Assembly: GCA_023390655.1 (NCBI GenBank)
Contig: JAEWCL010000003.1
Span: 310,001 to 374,000 of the forward strand
DNA from: Bacillota bacterium
Lineage (GTDB): Bacteria > Bacillota > Clostridia > Christensenellales > CAG-138
Reading direction: 5' to 3'
DNA length: 64,000 nt
The position numbers and the translations under genes were made by a program. Of this stretch, positions 1 to 8,680 are shown one piece after another (within the stretch, counting starts at the first letter, position 1; the number at the start of each line of letters is the position of its first letter). The notes beneath the pieces are model-generated. The model searched no databases. It saw only the letters and a program-made list of their open reading frames with translations, and had not been told where the DNA came from.

Positions 1-1017
1 TTTGTCCGCAAATACCTCACTGTATTCCGTGCGGTTGATCTTGGTGATGGTCTTGGGAACGCCGATATAGTTGCCGAACATGGAGATGATGAGATTTTCT
101 TCATCTATGCCGGTGAGCGTCACCAAGGCATCCGTTTGCCGGATGCCTTCGGATAGCAGCAATTCCTGTTGCGATCCATCGCCATATATGATAAGCGCCT
201 CGGGAAGCGCCTCTGCGAGCATTTCGCACCGGGTACGGTGTTTTTCGATGATCGTTACATGTACATGCGCCCGCAAAAGCATGGCGGCAAGGTATTCCGC
301 AATACGGCTGCCTCCTACGATCATAACGCTTTGCGCCTTCTGGACGCCCACGTGAAGTTGGCGCAGCAAATTTGCAAGCCCGGCCGTATCCGCCGCGATC
401 GTGATCTTATCGCCTTCGCGCAGTTCAAAGCTGCCAGAAGGGATCGTAATCTCGCCGTCGCGGTCTACTGCGCAGATGAGCGCGTTGAGGCGGCCAAGGC
501 CGCTCAATTCCGAAAGTTTCTTGTTTATAAGCGCATTGTCATGCTTAAGCCTCAGCTCCACAAGCTCCACGCGGCCCTTGGCGAACGAATCGCGCTTGAG
601 GAATGACGGGAGTTGCAAAATCCTGAAGATCTCTCTCGCGGCGGCCCTCTCGGGATTAATGCTTAACGAAAGCCCCAATTCTTCCTTTAATAGACGAAGC
701 TGTGCGTCATATGCAGGGTTTCTGACGCGCGCAATGGTGCTCCTGCATCCAAGTTTACGCGCCACCATGCAGCAAAGCAGATTGATTTCATCGCTGGAGG
801 TTGCGGCAATGAGCACATCGCTGTGCGGTACATCCGCGTTGCGCTGTACCTCCACACAGGCACCGTTGCCGGTAACAACGGCAACATCCAACACTTCTTG
901 CGATTCCCGCAGTACGGCCGAGTTGCTGTCAATAATAACAAGATCGTGGCCTTCCTCGGAAAGCAGCTTGGTAAGCGTAAATCCTACCTTGCCATCGCCT
1001 ACGATTACAATTTTCAT
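1..1017 (-). CDS. trkA: Trk potassium uptake regulatory subunit TrkA (3' end outside the window)
   Basis: NAD-binding peripheral subunit that gates a Trk/Ktr potassium channel on the cytoplasmic face. The minus strand reads open from an ATG at 1017 to the window edge (339 codons). The N-terminus carries a Rossmann start MKIVIVGDGKVGFTLTKLL with an acidic end to strand 2 (VIIDSN), followed by a TrkA-C-like segment. A second Rossmann repeat begins near residue 231 (SVMIVGGSRIAEYLAAML). Two RCK repeats match full-length TrkA (about 450 residues), so roughly a quarter is missing off the left edge. It is divergent from the potassium operon at 1230-5849 and probably works with the TrkH there. Confidence 0.88.
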   Translation of the reverse strand, partial: MKIVIVGDGKVGFTLTKLLSEEGHDLVIIDSNSAVLRESQEVLDVAVVTGNGACVEVQRNADVPHSDVLIAATSSDEINLLCCMVARKLGCRSTIARVRNPAYDAQLRLLKEELGLSLSINPERAAAREIFRILQLPSFLKRDSFAKGRVELVELRLKHDNALINKKLSELSGLGRLNALICAVDRDGEITIPSGSFELREGDKITIAADTAGLANLLRQLHVGVQKAQSVMIVGGSRIAEYLAAMLLRAHVHVTIIEKHRTRCEMLAEALPEALIIYGDGSQQELLLSEGIRQTDALVTLTGIDEENLIISMFGNYIGVPKTITKINRTEYSEVFADK

Positions 1018-1229
1018 TGCCCTAGTATTACCCCCGCCGAAGCGCTTATTTATTGCACCATTATAGCCGCAAGTACAGCGTTAGGCAATGCTTGGCCGGA
1101 CGGGCATCATAGATACATTTTTTCGTTTGTCCCGTAAAGGCATTTATACAAAATTAATGAGAATCGGGCTCATGTTTGCGCTGCATTTATATCCGGCGCG
1201 TTATACTGGTATGCATTGGGGGTGCCAGT

Positions 1230-1679
1230 ATGATTGCCCTGCTGATCATTCTTTCTGTAGGCGTGATGCTATATGGATACATGTTGATGGGTCGCGTGGA
1301 TGGGTTCATGGGACGGGGGGGCTTTTTGGAAGAACATAAAAGGGTGGCTGTTCCGGAACGGGAGATATTGCTCTACGGAGAGAAGAATATGATCGGCGCG
1401 ATAGGTGCGGCGCTTGAGGATGCAGCGATCACCTATGACTGCACGGACGAGCTTGAGATAAGGGACGAAGTCACATACCGTTGGGTCGGCGCGTTTTCAA
1501 AGGAGGATGAGCAAAACCTCCTTATTTGCATGCTGGCCAAGAGGAAGAATGGGAGTATCCGCATGATGGCAAAATGTAATGATATGATCTATGAGCGTAT
1601 ATTCAGGCAAATGGGCATAACCGTCATATTTCAAAATGACATGTCACCCAACCGGATCGTTGCTTGCCTGAGAGGGTGA
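1230..1679 (+). CDS. Small membrane-anchored protein resembling a TrkA-N domain
   Basis: The protein has 149 residues from the ATG at 1230, which follows a G-rich ribosome site; an upstream in-frame ATG at 1176 has no such site. Residues 1-20 form one hydrophobic segment (MIALLIILSVGVMLYGYML), so it is probably anchored in the membrane with the rest in the cytoplasm. The remainder has a short strand-turn-helix resembling a degenerate nucleotide-binding fold (ILLYGEKNMIGAIGAAL) and ends IVACLRG. I do not recognise a family with certainty. It lies 10 bases before the trkH-like gene and heads that operon, so a role in potassium channel regulation is inferred from position. Confidence 0.6.
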   Translation: MIALLIILSVGVMLYGYMLMGRVDGFMGRGGFLEEHKRVAVPEREILLYGEKNMIGAIGAALEDAAITYDCTDELEIRDEVTYRWVGAFSKEDEQNLLICMLAKRKNGSIRMMAKCNDMIYERIFRQMGITVIFQNDMSPNRIVACLRG

Positions 1680-1689
1680 GAACAGCTGT

Positions 1690-3036
1690 ATGATGGTACT
1701 AGGGAAAGTAAAAATCAATTCAATACAGATCATCGCGCTAGGATTCGCCGCTACCATATTGGTGGGAGCGCTGCTGCTTTCATTGCCGATCGCGAGCAGG
1801 GACGGCAACCCGCTTGTGTTTACGGACGCGTTGTTTACCGCGACCTCTGCTACCTGCGTGACGGGGTTGGTGGTTTACGATACGTATACGCAGTTTACGC
1901 TGTTTGGGCAGATCGTAATTCTGTGCCTGATCCAAATCGGCGGATTGGGCTTTATGACCGTGGCCACATTCTTTTTTATGATGATTCGCCGCAAGATCGG
2001 CCTGGCGGAGAGGGGCCTCCTGATGGAGAGCGTCAACGCGTTCCAGATCGGCGGTGTTGTGCGCCTCGTTCGGCGCGTGCTGATCGGCACCGCGGCGTTT
2101 GAGGGGCTCGGGGCGCTGCTGCTTGCCATACGCTTCTGCCCGCAGATGGGATTAGGGACCGGTATTTATTATGCGATATTTCACTCCATATCGGCATTTT
2201 GCAACGCGGGGTTTGACCTGATGGGGAGGATTTCGCCTTACATTTCCCTGATCCCTTATCAAAGCGATGCGCTGGTCAACCTTGTTGTGATGGCGCTGAT
2301 CGTACTCGGCGGGCTTGGCTTTGTTGTCTGGAACGATGTGGCGGAGCATAGATGGCGGTACGCCCGGTATCAGCTCCACACGAAGATCGTGCTGCTGGCG
2401 ACATTTCTTTTGATTGTTGTTGGCGCGGTGTTATTCTATATCCTGGAGAGGGACAATACGCTCGCCGGTATGGCGCCGGGTGGAAAAGTGCTGGCCTCCC
2501 TGTTCCAGTCAGTCACGCCAAGGACCGCCGGCTTCAACACGGTGGATATGTCCGCGCTGACAGAGGGCGGTACGACTTTGACGATGCTGCTCATGCTCAT
2601 CGGCGCATCCCCCGGCTCCACCGGGGGCGGCATCAAGACCACGACGATAGCGGTCATCTTGCTGGCGACGATCTCCTACATCAGGAATACGGACGACATC
2701 AACGTTTTCCACAGAAGGCTTGAGAGCGGTATTTTGAAACGGGCGTATTGCAGCACGACGATTTATATCGCGCTGTCCATCGTGGGCGTGTTCCTGGTCA
2801 TTACCGCGCAGGGATTGTCCATAAAGGATGCGGCGTTTGAAACGCTGTCGGCAATCGGCACAGTAGGCCTGTCCACAGGTATCACGCGTGAGTTGAATAC
2901 GTTCTCGCGCATCATCATGATATTGCTGATGTACTGCGGGCGAGTAGGCAGTTTGACGCTGGCAACGGCAATAATGGAGCGCATCAGCAAAAAAACAAAC
3001 TTTAGAAATCCCGAAGAAAAGATTATTATTGGATAA
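1690..3036 (+). CDS. TrkH/KtrB-family potassium channel subunit
   Basis: Integral membrane subunit for potassium (or sodium-coupled potassium) uptake. The 448 residues form the four-fold repeated membrane-pore-membrane layout of the TrkH/KtrB superfamily. The four pore filters are visible in order: TSATCVTGLVV near residue 53, FCNAGFD near 176, TPRTAGFNT near 276 and AIGTVGLSTG near 392; each contains the filter glycine. Length fits KtrB better than the longer TrkH. It is followed after 9 bases by the KtrA-like subunit, and together they form a complete transporter. ATG codons at 1690 and 1693 are both possible starts. Confidence 0.92.
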   Translation: MMVLGKVKINSIQIIALGFAATILVGALLLSLPIASRDGNPLVFTDALFTATSATCVTGLVVYDTYTQFTLFGQIVILCLIQIGGLGFMTVATFFFMMIRRKIGLAERGLLMESVNAFQIGGVVRLVRRVLIGTAAFEGLGALLLAIRFCPQMGLGTGIYYAIFHSISAFCNAGFDLMGRISPYISLIPYQSDALVNLVVMALIVLGGLGFVVWNDVAEHRWRYARYQLHTKIVLLATFLLIVVGAVLFYILERDNTLAGMAPGGKVLASLFQSVTPRTAGFNTVDMSALTEGGTTLTMLLMLIGASPGSTGGGIKTTTIAVILLATISYIRNTDDINVFHRRLESGILKRAYCSTTIYIALSIVGVFLVITAQGLSIKDAAFETLSAIGTVGLSTGITRELNTFSRIIMILLMYCGRVGSLTLATAIMERISKKTNFRNPEEKIIIG

Positions 3037-3045
3037 GGGGAAGCT

Positions 3046-3696
3046 ATGAGAACGATGTTGGTGATCGGCATGGGCCGGTTTGGGAAGCATTTGGCCACAA
3101 GGCTGTCTGAGTTTGGCAATGAGGTCATGATTGTCGACAGGCGGGAGGACCGCATCAATGAACTGCTTCCCGTCGTCACGCGGGCCCAGATTGGGGACTG
3201 CACGGATGAAAAGCTGCTGCGTTCCCTGGGCGTTGGGAATTTTGACATATGCTTTGTCTGCATCGGCGACAGTTTTCAGGCGTCGCTGGAGATTACCTCC
3301 CTCCTGAAAGATATGGGAGCAAAGCATGTAGTGTCAAAGACGGACCGGGCCATCCATGAAAAATTCCTGCTGCGCAACGGGGCGGATGAGGTCATTCACC
3401 CCGAGCGGGACGTGGCACTGCGGGCTGCGAGGAAATACAGCGCCCGCAATGTATTCGACTATGTTGAATTGACACAGGATTTTTCGATCTATGAAATCGC
3501 GGTGCCGGAAAGCTGGATCGGAAAAAGCATCCGGCAAATCAATGTCCGCTCCAAATACAACATCAACATCTTCGCAATCAAGCTGGACGAGAAGATTATA
3601 CCTGTCACGAACGCCGAACATGTTTTCAGGCAGGGGGAGCATTTGATCATTGCCGGCAACACCAAGGATAGTTCCCGCCTGCTTGACCTGAAATAG
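3046..3696 (+). CDS. KtrA/TrkA-family potassium channel regulatory subunit
   Basis: Single-RCK peripheral subunit of 216 residues that binds nucleotide and opens the adjacent channel. The N-terminal Rossmann glycine motif GMGRFGKHLATRL is followed by MIVDRREDRI, and the fold ends in HVVSKTDRAIHEKFL. The C-terminal 80 residues form a TrkA-C domain (ending HLIIAGNTKDSSRLLDLK). Length and single repeat match KtrA. It sits between the channel gene (9 bases upstream) and the sensor kinase (34 bases downstream), so the membrane pore, its gate and a candidate sensor are likely one operon. Confidence 0.92.
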   Translation: MRTMLVIGMGRFGKHLATRLSEFGNEVMIVDRREDRINELLPVVTRAQIGDCTDEKLLRSLGVGNFDICFVCIGDSFQASLEITSLLKDMGAKHVVSKTDRAIHEKFLLRNGADEVIHPERDVALRAARKYSARNVFDYVELTQDFSIYEIAVPESWIGKSIRQINVRSKYNINIFAIKLDEKIIPVTNAEHVFRQGEHLIIAGNTKDSSRLLDLK

Positions 3697-3730
3697 CGGG
3701 TATCATTCTGCGGAGGGGGGTAAAAAGGCT

Positions 3731-5164
3731 ATGGAATTGAAACCGGTGCGCAGAGAACTATTTCGTTCTACTATGAAGCTGATTTTCGTTCTGGCGCTGT
3801 CCCTTCTGTGTGCACTCCTGATGGTCAGGCTGGGCGTTGGCAATGAAAGCGTCATTATGGTGTTTTTGCTCGGGGTACTTCTTGTGACCGTAATGACCAG
3901 CGGATACATCTATGGATTTGCCGCATCGGCAGCCAGCGTGATACTGTTCAATTTTTTCTTTACGGAGCCTCGCTACACCTTCTTTATTTATAATGCGGTG
4001 GATATCATGTTGCTGGCGTTCTTTCTTGTCACCGCGATCGTATCAGGCACTGTGACCTCCAGGCTTCAAAGACAGATGAGCCTTTCCCACCGCAACGAGC
4101 TGACCGCCCGGCTGCTTTATGAAGTAGCGGAGGGATTCCTGCATGTTACAGGCAAACGCAATATCATTCTCAGGGGCATCAAATATATTTTTGATAATAC
4201 CGGTTTTGCAAGCCGCGTTATTTTGCAAGGAGACGATCAAGAATATTTCAATGTGCAATATGAGAAAACGGATATGGAAAGCGTTATGGTCCCAATTCAG
4301 GGCGTTATCAAACAAATGGGCTCGATGATTGTATATTGCGGGAGGAATCCCCTGACGTTTCAGCAGGACCTGGTTATAAAAACGGTGGCGGCACAGCTAG
4401 GCATCGCGTTGGACAGGGAGTACAGTTATCATGAACGGGAAGAAATCCGTATCGCCATGGAACGGGAGCGTTTGCGTAGCGCGCTGCTGCGTTCCGTAGC
4501 GCATGATTTGCGCACACCACTCACCGCGCTTACCGGCTCGAGTTCGCTGCTTGCAGATGAGTTTGAGCGGCTATTACCTGAGGAGCAGAAAAAACTTGCG
4601 GCTGATATCAGCGAAGAAATGACCTGGCTCACAAATCTTGTGGAAAACATATTGAATATGACGCGCATAGGGGAGGACCAACTCGTCTTGTATAAGGATT
4701 ACGAGGTTGTAGACGATGTCGTAAACGAAGCGCTTTCCCACATGTCCCGCGTTTTACAGAACAGAAAAGTGGAAGTTTTGCTGCCCGATGAGGTGATTAC
4801 GATCCCGATGGACGGAAAGCTGATCGTCCAAGTGCTTGTGAATCTGCTGGATAATGCAGTCAGGCATACGTTACCCGAAAACAGCATTAGGCTTACGGTA
4901 TATGCGCAGGAGGACGAGGCGGTCTTCGAGGTCAGCGATAACGGACATGGGATCGAAGAGGAAATGATGGACCGGTTGTTTGACGGATTTGTCACCTCAA
5001 AAAATTCCGTCGCTGACGGCAAACGCGGAATTGGGTTGGGGCTAACCATATGTAAAGCCGTTGTCGAGGCGCATGGAGGAAGGATATGGGCGAAAAACCG
5101 TCCGGAGGGAGGCGCGTGCTTTGCGTTTTCTCTTCCGTTGGAGGAGGGCTGGGATGATCAATGA
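3731..5164 (+). CDS. KdpD-like sensor histidine kinase lacking the N-terminal KdpD domain
   Basis: Membrane sensor kinase of 477 residues. Residues 15-115 contain four closely spaced hydrophobic segments typical of the DUF4118 module of KdpD. A GAF-like linker follows. The HisKA box SVAHDLRTPLTAL places the phosphoacceptor at His258, and the ATPase domain has an N box (NLLDNAVRH), a G1 box (VSDNGHGIEEE) and a G2 box (GKRGIGLGLTICKAVVEAHGG). The large N-terminal KdpD/Usp domains are absent, giving a short form. The start is set by GGAGGGGGG at 3711-3719. It overlaps the response regulator by 11 bases. No kdpABC genes are present, so the target is probably the Ktr/Trk genes beside it. Confidence 0.9.
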   Translation: MELKPVRRELFRSTMKLIFVLALSLLCALLMVRLGVGNESVIMVFLLGVLLVTVMTSGYIYGFAASAASVILFNFFFTEPRYTFFIYNAVDIMLLAFFLVTAIVSGTVTSRLQRQMSLSHRNELTARLLYEVAEGFLHVTGKRNIILRGIKYIFDNTGFASRVILQGDDQEYFNVQYEKTDMESVMVPIQGVIKQMGSMIVYCGRNPLTFQQDLVIKTVAAQLGIALDREYSYHEREEIRIAMERERLRSALLRSVAHDLRTPLTALTGSSSLLADEFERLLPEEQKKLAADISEEMTWLTNLVENILNMTRIGEDQLVLYKDYEVVDDVVNEALSHMSRVLQNRKVEVLLPDEVITIPMDGKLIVQVLVNLLDNAVRHTLPENSIRLTVYAQEDEAVFEVSDNGHGIEEEMMDRLFDGFVTSKNSVADGKRGIGLGLTICKAVVEAHGGRIWAKNRPEGGACFAFSLPLEEGWDDQ

Positions 5165-5849
5165 TTTGAGTATACTGGTAATCGAGGACGATAAGCATAT
5201 CTCGAACTTTATAGCGGTCTCCCTGAAAAAGGAGGGTTATAAAGTCATGATTGCCCAAGGCGCTGATGAAGGACTGTTCTTGTTTTCATCCAATCATCCG
5301 GATGTGATTTTATTGGACCTTGGGTTACCGGATAAGGATGGGCTGGAGGTGATCAAGGAAATCCGCAGCCTTTCCCAGACGCCGGTGCTTGTGGTTTCGG
5401 CAAGAGGGGAGGAAAGGGAAAAGGTAGCGGCATTGGATTTGGGCGCGGACGATTACGTCACAAAGCCGTTCCACATGGGCGAATTGCTGGCGAGGATCCG
5501 CGTAATCAAGCGGAAGTTGCATCAGAAACTAACGCCTGTATCTTCCTCCGGATTTTGCTGTGAGTATTTGAGCGTGGATTATGAAAAACGCAGAGTGCTT
5601 GTTGACGGGAACGAAATGCATCTGACACCCATGGAATACAAGCTGTTGCTTTTGCTGATCGCGAATAAGGGAAGGGTTTTGACGCATAACTATATCGTTA
5701 AGGAAATATGGGGTTATGAGGAAACGGGCGATACAAAAACCGTACGGGTTTTTATGGCCAACCTGCGCCGCAAAATAGAAAAAAACATGGCAAAGCCCAG
5801 GTTTATATTGACAGAAATTGGGGTTGGTTATCGCTTTGCCGATGAATAA
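5154..5849 (+). CDS. OmpR/KdpE-family response regulator
   Basis: A 231-residue transcription factor. The receiver domain carries the acidic pair EDD at residues 11-13, the phosphoacceptor Asp55 in VILLDLGLPD and the conserved Lys104 in VTKPF. The C-terminal winged helix (about residues 130-230) includes LTPMEYKLLLLL and the recognition region TKTVRVFMANLRRKIE. I chose the ATG at 5154, preceded by GAGGAGGGCTGG and overlapping the kinase stop, because this removes a basic non-homologous extension. It is translationally coupled to the sensor kinase. No clear terminator follows. Confidence 0.92.
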   Translation: MINDLSILVIEDDKHISNFIAVSLKKEGYKVMIAQGADEGLFLFSSNHPDVILLDLGLPDKDGLEVIKEIRSLSQTPVLVVSARGEEREKVAALDLGADDYVTKPFHMGELLARIRVIKRKLHQKLTPVSSSGFCCEYLSVDYEKRRVLVDGNEMHLTPMEYKLLLLLIANKGRVLTHNYIVKEIWGYEETGDTKTVRVFMANLRRKIEKNMAKPRFILTEIGVGYRFADE

Positions 5850-6069
5850 TTGGTATTTCACATCGCAACCATAAGGGGCCGTCCCTCCACGCCATTCTTC
5901 AATCACCTGCCCGTGCTTGGCTTTATTTGGTGCTGCTTTTTTCACTTCCGCCAGCCGCTGTCCAGAATGTAATATAGTTGAGCAGCTTGTCCATATGGTT
6001 TCTAGGCTTGATTTGACCGGCAGTGGTTGACCATGCCGTTATTCCTATTGAAATAGACCACCTACCTTT

Positions 6070-6500
6070 GGACTGAACCCTGTTGAGTAGACACAAAGAA
6101 AGAGACTTGCCGCAGGATATCGAAGAGTTACTTGAGCTGACGCCGTTTTCAAGCGGCGTCAGCTTAGTCTTAAGCTGGATACGCTCGTGGTTGTAAAAGT
6201 GGATGTAGTTGTGGATCAGTGCCCGCGCCTCACTGATTGTTTTGGGTTTGTGGAGGCGAATACATTCCGTTTTAAGAATGCTGAAGAAGTTTTCAGCCAT
6301 TGCGTTGTCGTAGCAATTGCCGCGTCTTGACATGGAGGGCGTAATGCCGTACGTTTGAGTCAGGGTAAAGTACGCGGGAGAAGTGTATTGAAACCCTTGG
6401 TCACTGTGGAGTTGCAGCTCTGCGGTGACCTTCTCCTTTGCCCTGGCCTCACGGATCGTATTCGGAAGTGGGAACAGATAGCTTGAAATCATCGAAAAGC
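6070..6500 (-). pseudogene. IS3-family transposase OrfB remnant (C-terminal part)
   Basis: The minus strand between about 6462 and 6148 encodes the C-terminal half of an IS3-type DDE integrase: HSDQGFQYTSPAYF, then SMSRRGNCYDNAMAENFFS with the second catalytic region, and YNHERIQLKTKLTPLE near the natural end. The N-terminal half including the first Asp is missing, and the reading frame upstream runs into tRNA-like sequence. After LTPLE the frame diverges from the usual ending. The sequence at 6070-6094, read on the minus strand as GTGTCTACTCAACAGGG, looks like an IS end. A perfect 9-bp inverted repeat (CTGACGCCG/CGGCGTCAG) lies around 6138-6163. Nonfunctional. Confidence 0.85.
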
Positions 6501-6530
6501 AAAAGGCTCGATATACTCGGACTTTTGTGT

Positions 6531-6571
6531 CCCTGACCTCTGCATTGCGAACGCAGCGCGCTACCAGCTGC
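6531..6571 (-). pseudogene. tRNA-Ala fragment (5' half and anticodon arm)
   Basis: This 41-base stretch repeats, with no mismatch over the anticodon arm, the D-arm to variable-loop part of the tRNA-Ala(CGC) copy at 60979-61053. On the minus strand it reads CAGCTGGTAGCGCGC, then CTGCG-TTCGCAA-TGCAG. The T arm and 3' acceptor are lost and replaced by unrelated sequence (ACACAAAAGTCCGA). The flank on its 5' side (6572-6630) also resembles the flank beyond 61053 (TTTGGTT, TTAAAA, GTTTGGG in order), so a larger segment was duplicated. It cannot yield a tRNA. Confidence 0.75.
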
Positions 6572-6636
6572 ACCAATCTTACATATTATTCAAGTTTGGT
6601 TAAAAGTCCCCGGTATCTCGTTTGGGGATGTGTAAA

Positions 6637-6951
6637 GTGAAGAAGATCGGCGCGTGCAATGCGCTTACGATCGCCCGCGTGGCGCTCGCGGGCGTCATGT
6701 AAATAGATGGCGGCACCATCCGCGCATGCACCGCCGTCTTTGGCGCGGTGATGGACGTAACACTGGTGCGGTCTGAAATCGACGCGATGCTCCTATGAAA
6801 AACCATAGTGGAAGCGAAAACGCCCAAGAGGAATACTTCGCCCGCTACGAGCAAGGAGATCAAGCCCATCCGCGGCAGAGTTTCCGCCGAATACTTTAAG
6901 AGGGCCTGCACGAACCTGATCAGAGACTTTCTAGAGGCAAACGGAATATAA
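6637..6951 (+). pseudogene. Remnant of a xanthine dehydrogenase-type FAD-binding subunit
   Basis: One uninterrupted reading register of 105 codons from GTG 6637 to TAA 6949-6951 resembles the C-terminal part of molybdenum hydroxylase FAD subunits (XdhB/CoxM type). It shows KKIGACNALTIARVALAGV, DGGTIRACTAVFGAV and the family ending IKPIRGRVSAEYFKRAC followed by LIRDFLEANGI. Two in-frame stops (TAA at 6700-6702 and TGA at 6796-6798) break it, and the first two thirds of the gene are absent. The minus-strand open frame over the same bases is an antisense shadow. Confidence 0.75.
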
Positions 6952-6965
6952 ATTTGATTTAAGTA

Positions 6966-7000
6966 AAAAAGAGCTTTCGCGTATACCAAAAGCTCTTTTT
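6966..7000. terminator. Bidirectional intrinsic terminator
   Basis: A 12-bp inverted repeat AAAAAGAGCTTT / AAAGCTCTTTTT with an 11-base loop, flanked by A and T runs so that it works in both directions. It closes the nifHDKX-like operon arriving from the right. Confidence 0.85.
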
Positions 7001-7024
7001 GCTGCATTGCGGGTCAGCGCAACG

Positions 7025-7351
7025 TTACCATTCGATTGTCTTCACGGCATTTGCAATCACTGCTTCAAGCGCATACGGCGCTTCAAATACTCTCATACCA
7101 CGGCCGATTAGAATTTCCGCCGCATATGGGCCGATTTTGGCGGCAAACACCGCGTCACAGTCGGACAGCAGGTCCGCCGCGCGTTCAAACGCGCTCTTGG
7201 CATGCCCCGCCGCGTTGGGCGGCGGCAGCAGACGCGTTTCCACCGTGCGCCATATGCTTTCCTCCATATCCACGATCACATACCGCCCGCAGCGGCCGAA
7301 ATGTTCATCCACCATCAAGCCGGTGCTGCTGGCAAACGCAAGGCGGGGCAT
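7025..7351 (-). CDS. NifX/NafY-type iron-molybdenum cofactor-binding domain protein
   Basis: A 108-residue cytoplasmic protein made of one dinitrogenase iron-molybdenum cofactor family domain (NifB C-terminus/NifX type). The start shows LAFASSTGLMVDEHFGRCGRYVIVD, with the HFGR motif usual in this family, and a later segment CDAVFAAKIGPYAAEIL. Family members bind iron-sulfur cofactor precursors and pass them on. It is the last gene of the minus-strand operon; its AGGAGGA site overlaps the stop codon of the nifK-like gene. The NifB-like protein at 18633 lacks this domain, so the free domain probably supplies it in trans. Confidence 0.85.
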   Translation of the reverse strand: MPRLAFASSTGLMVDEHFGRCGRYVIVDMEESIWRTVETRLLPPPNAAGHAKSAFERAADLLSDCDAVFAAKIGPYAAEILIGRGMRVFEAPYALEAVIANAVKTIEW

Positions 7352-7363
7352 ATCGCGTCCTCC

Positions 7364-8680
7364 TTATCGGTAAGTGTCGAGCGCGTGATCGTAGATATCC
7401 TCAATCAACCGCAATCCGCCATTATAGCCGGTATAGCCACGGCTTAATATCAGGCGGTAGGTGACTGGCACACTTAAAATCAGAAGATCGGCCTTCAATT
7501 CCGTCGCAAGGTCGCGTTCCCAGCCGCTGCCCAAGATCAGCGCCCGGTGCTTGTTTTCCCCGGCCCGGATTTGCTCCTGAATCCAACCGCCGTCCGCGCT
7601 GAATGTTACTTTCGCGCTGCGCCTGTCGGATACGCTGCGCAGCACCTCGCGTACGCTCTCTTGATGCGCCTCGGGCGTGCCGTCCGTAATAAACAGCTGG
7701 CCGGGCAATACGCCAAGTTCGTTGACTAAGAATTTCGATAGCCCTAAAGTATACCCGGCGTCCAGCAACGTGTGGAACCTTCTAGGCAGTCCGTAGCGGA
7801 ATTCCAGCAAAAAGTCAGCCGTACGCTCGAGGTGCGCGTAAAACCGGGCCTCTTCTTTTTCAATAAAGCGATCCACCTTCTCTGCGTTCAGCCCGAGCTT
7901 TTCGGCTACCTGCCGCAAAAAGGAACTGGTTTCAATGCCGCCTATGGGCAGGTAGGGAAAATGCACATAGGGCGTCGCATACTTTTCCTCCAAGTGCTTG
8001 GCGATGCCCAGACCCACCCACGCATTGGCCACGATGTTCAGCGCGGCCTCCGGAATAGCCTGCCATTCGCGTACACCTTCCGAATGCTGTCCGAACAAGA
8101 TGTTGACTTTCAGGCCGACGCCTTCGAGCACGCGCTTTAGCTCCTCCAGGTTGCCCTCCCAGTACGGGTCCTGGTAGGGCACGCTCGAAAACACGTTCAC
8201 CAAATCTGGATCCACCGCATTTGGCCGGGCGAACTTATCGCTGTATTGATCGATGATGGCGTTAACCACATTCTCATGGCATACGTAATTGTTGCTTTTA
8301 AAACCGCCCGTCTCCACATAGACTATGGGCGCGCCATTCTCCACAAAATCCGATACCACCATGCCCACGTCGTCGCCCACGATATCAGACGTACAGCCGG
8401 TGAGCACCACGTAAAGATCGGCGTCAATCACCTTGAGCGCACCTTGTATTATCGTGCGCAGCCGGTCCTCTCCGCCGTATACCACTTCGTTTTCGCTGAA
8501 ATTGGTGCAGGGGATGGTGCTGCCGCCCGCATATCCTTCGCCCTGGCCTAAGAAGCCCTGGATTTTATAGCTGCACCCCGGCCCGGCGTGGACGATGGGC
8601 GCGCCGCGGCGGATGGCGACGACGGACTGCTGCGCGCCGAGCGCGCAGGAAAAGCGCGGCTGCTCAATACTTTGTGACAT
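7364..8680 (-). CDS. Nitrogenase component 1 beta-like subunit (NifK/MarK-like)
   Basis: A 438-residue protein of the nitrogenase component 1 family, predicted to form the catalytic heterotetramer with the NifD-like subunit. Three cysteines lie where NifK ligates the P-cluster: Cys12 (FSCALGAQQ), Cys36 (GPGCSYK) and Cys96 (TGCTSDIVGDD). It is shorter than true NifK (about 520 residues) and lacks its N-terminal extension. The ATG at 8680 gives a 17-base overlap with the nifD-like stop; an upstream ATG at 8854 only adds nifD-antiphase sequence. In context this is most like MarK of methylthio-alkane reductase; other nitrogenase-like groups cannot be excluded without a tree. Confidence 0.85.
   Translation of the reverse strand: MSQSIEQPRFSCALGAQQSVVAIRRGAPIVHAGPGCSYKIQGFLGQGEGYAGGSTIPCTNFSENEVVYGGEDRLRTIIQGALKVIDADLYVVLTGCTSDIVGDDVGMVVSDFVENGAPIVYVETGGFKSNNYVCHENVVNAIIDQYSDKFARPNAVDPDLVNVFSSVPYQDPYWEGNLEELKRVLEGVGLKVNILFGQHSEGVREWQAIPEAALNIVANAWVGLGIAKHLEEKYATPYVHFPYLPIGGIETSSFLRQVAEKLGLNAEKVDRFIEKEEARFYAHLERTADFLLEFRYGLPRRFHTLLDAGYTLGLSKFLVNELGVLPGQLFITDGTPEAHQESVREVLRSVSDRRSAKVTFSADGGWIQEQIRAGENKHRALILGSGWERDLATELKADLLILSVPVTYRLILSRGYTGYNGGLRLIEDIYDHALDTYR

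Noticed and set aside
6600..7007. Minus-strand open frame of 135 codons
   Set aside because: It is the antisense of the XdhB-like remnant and of the terminator at 6966-7000; there is no family match.
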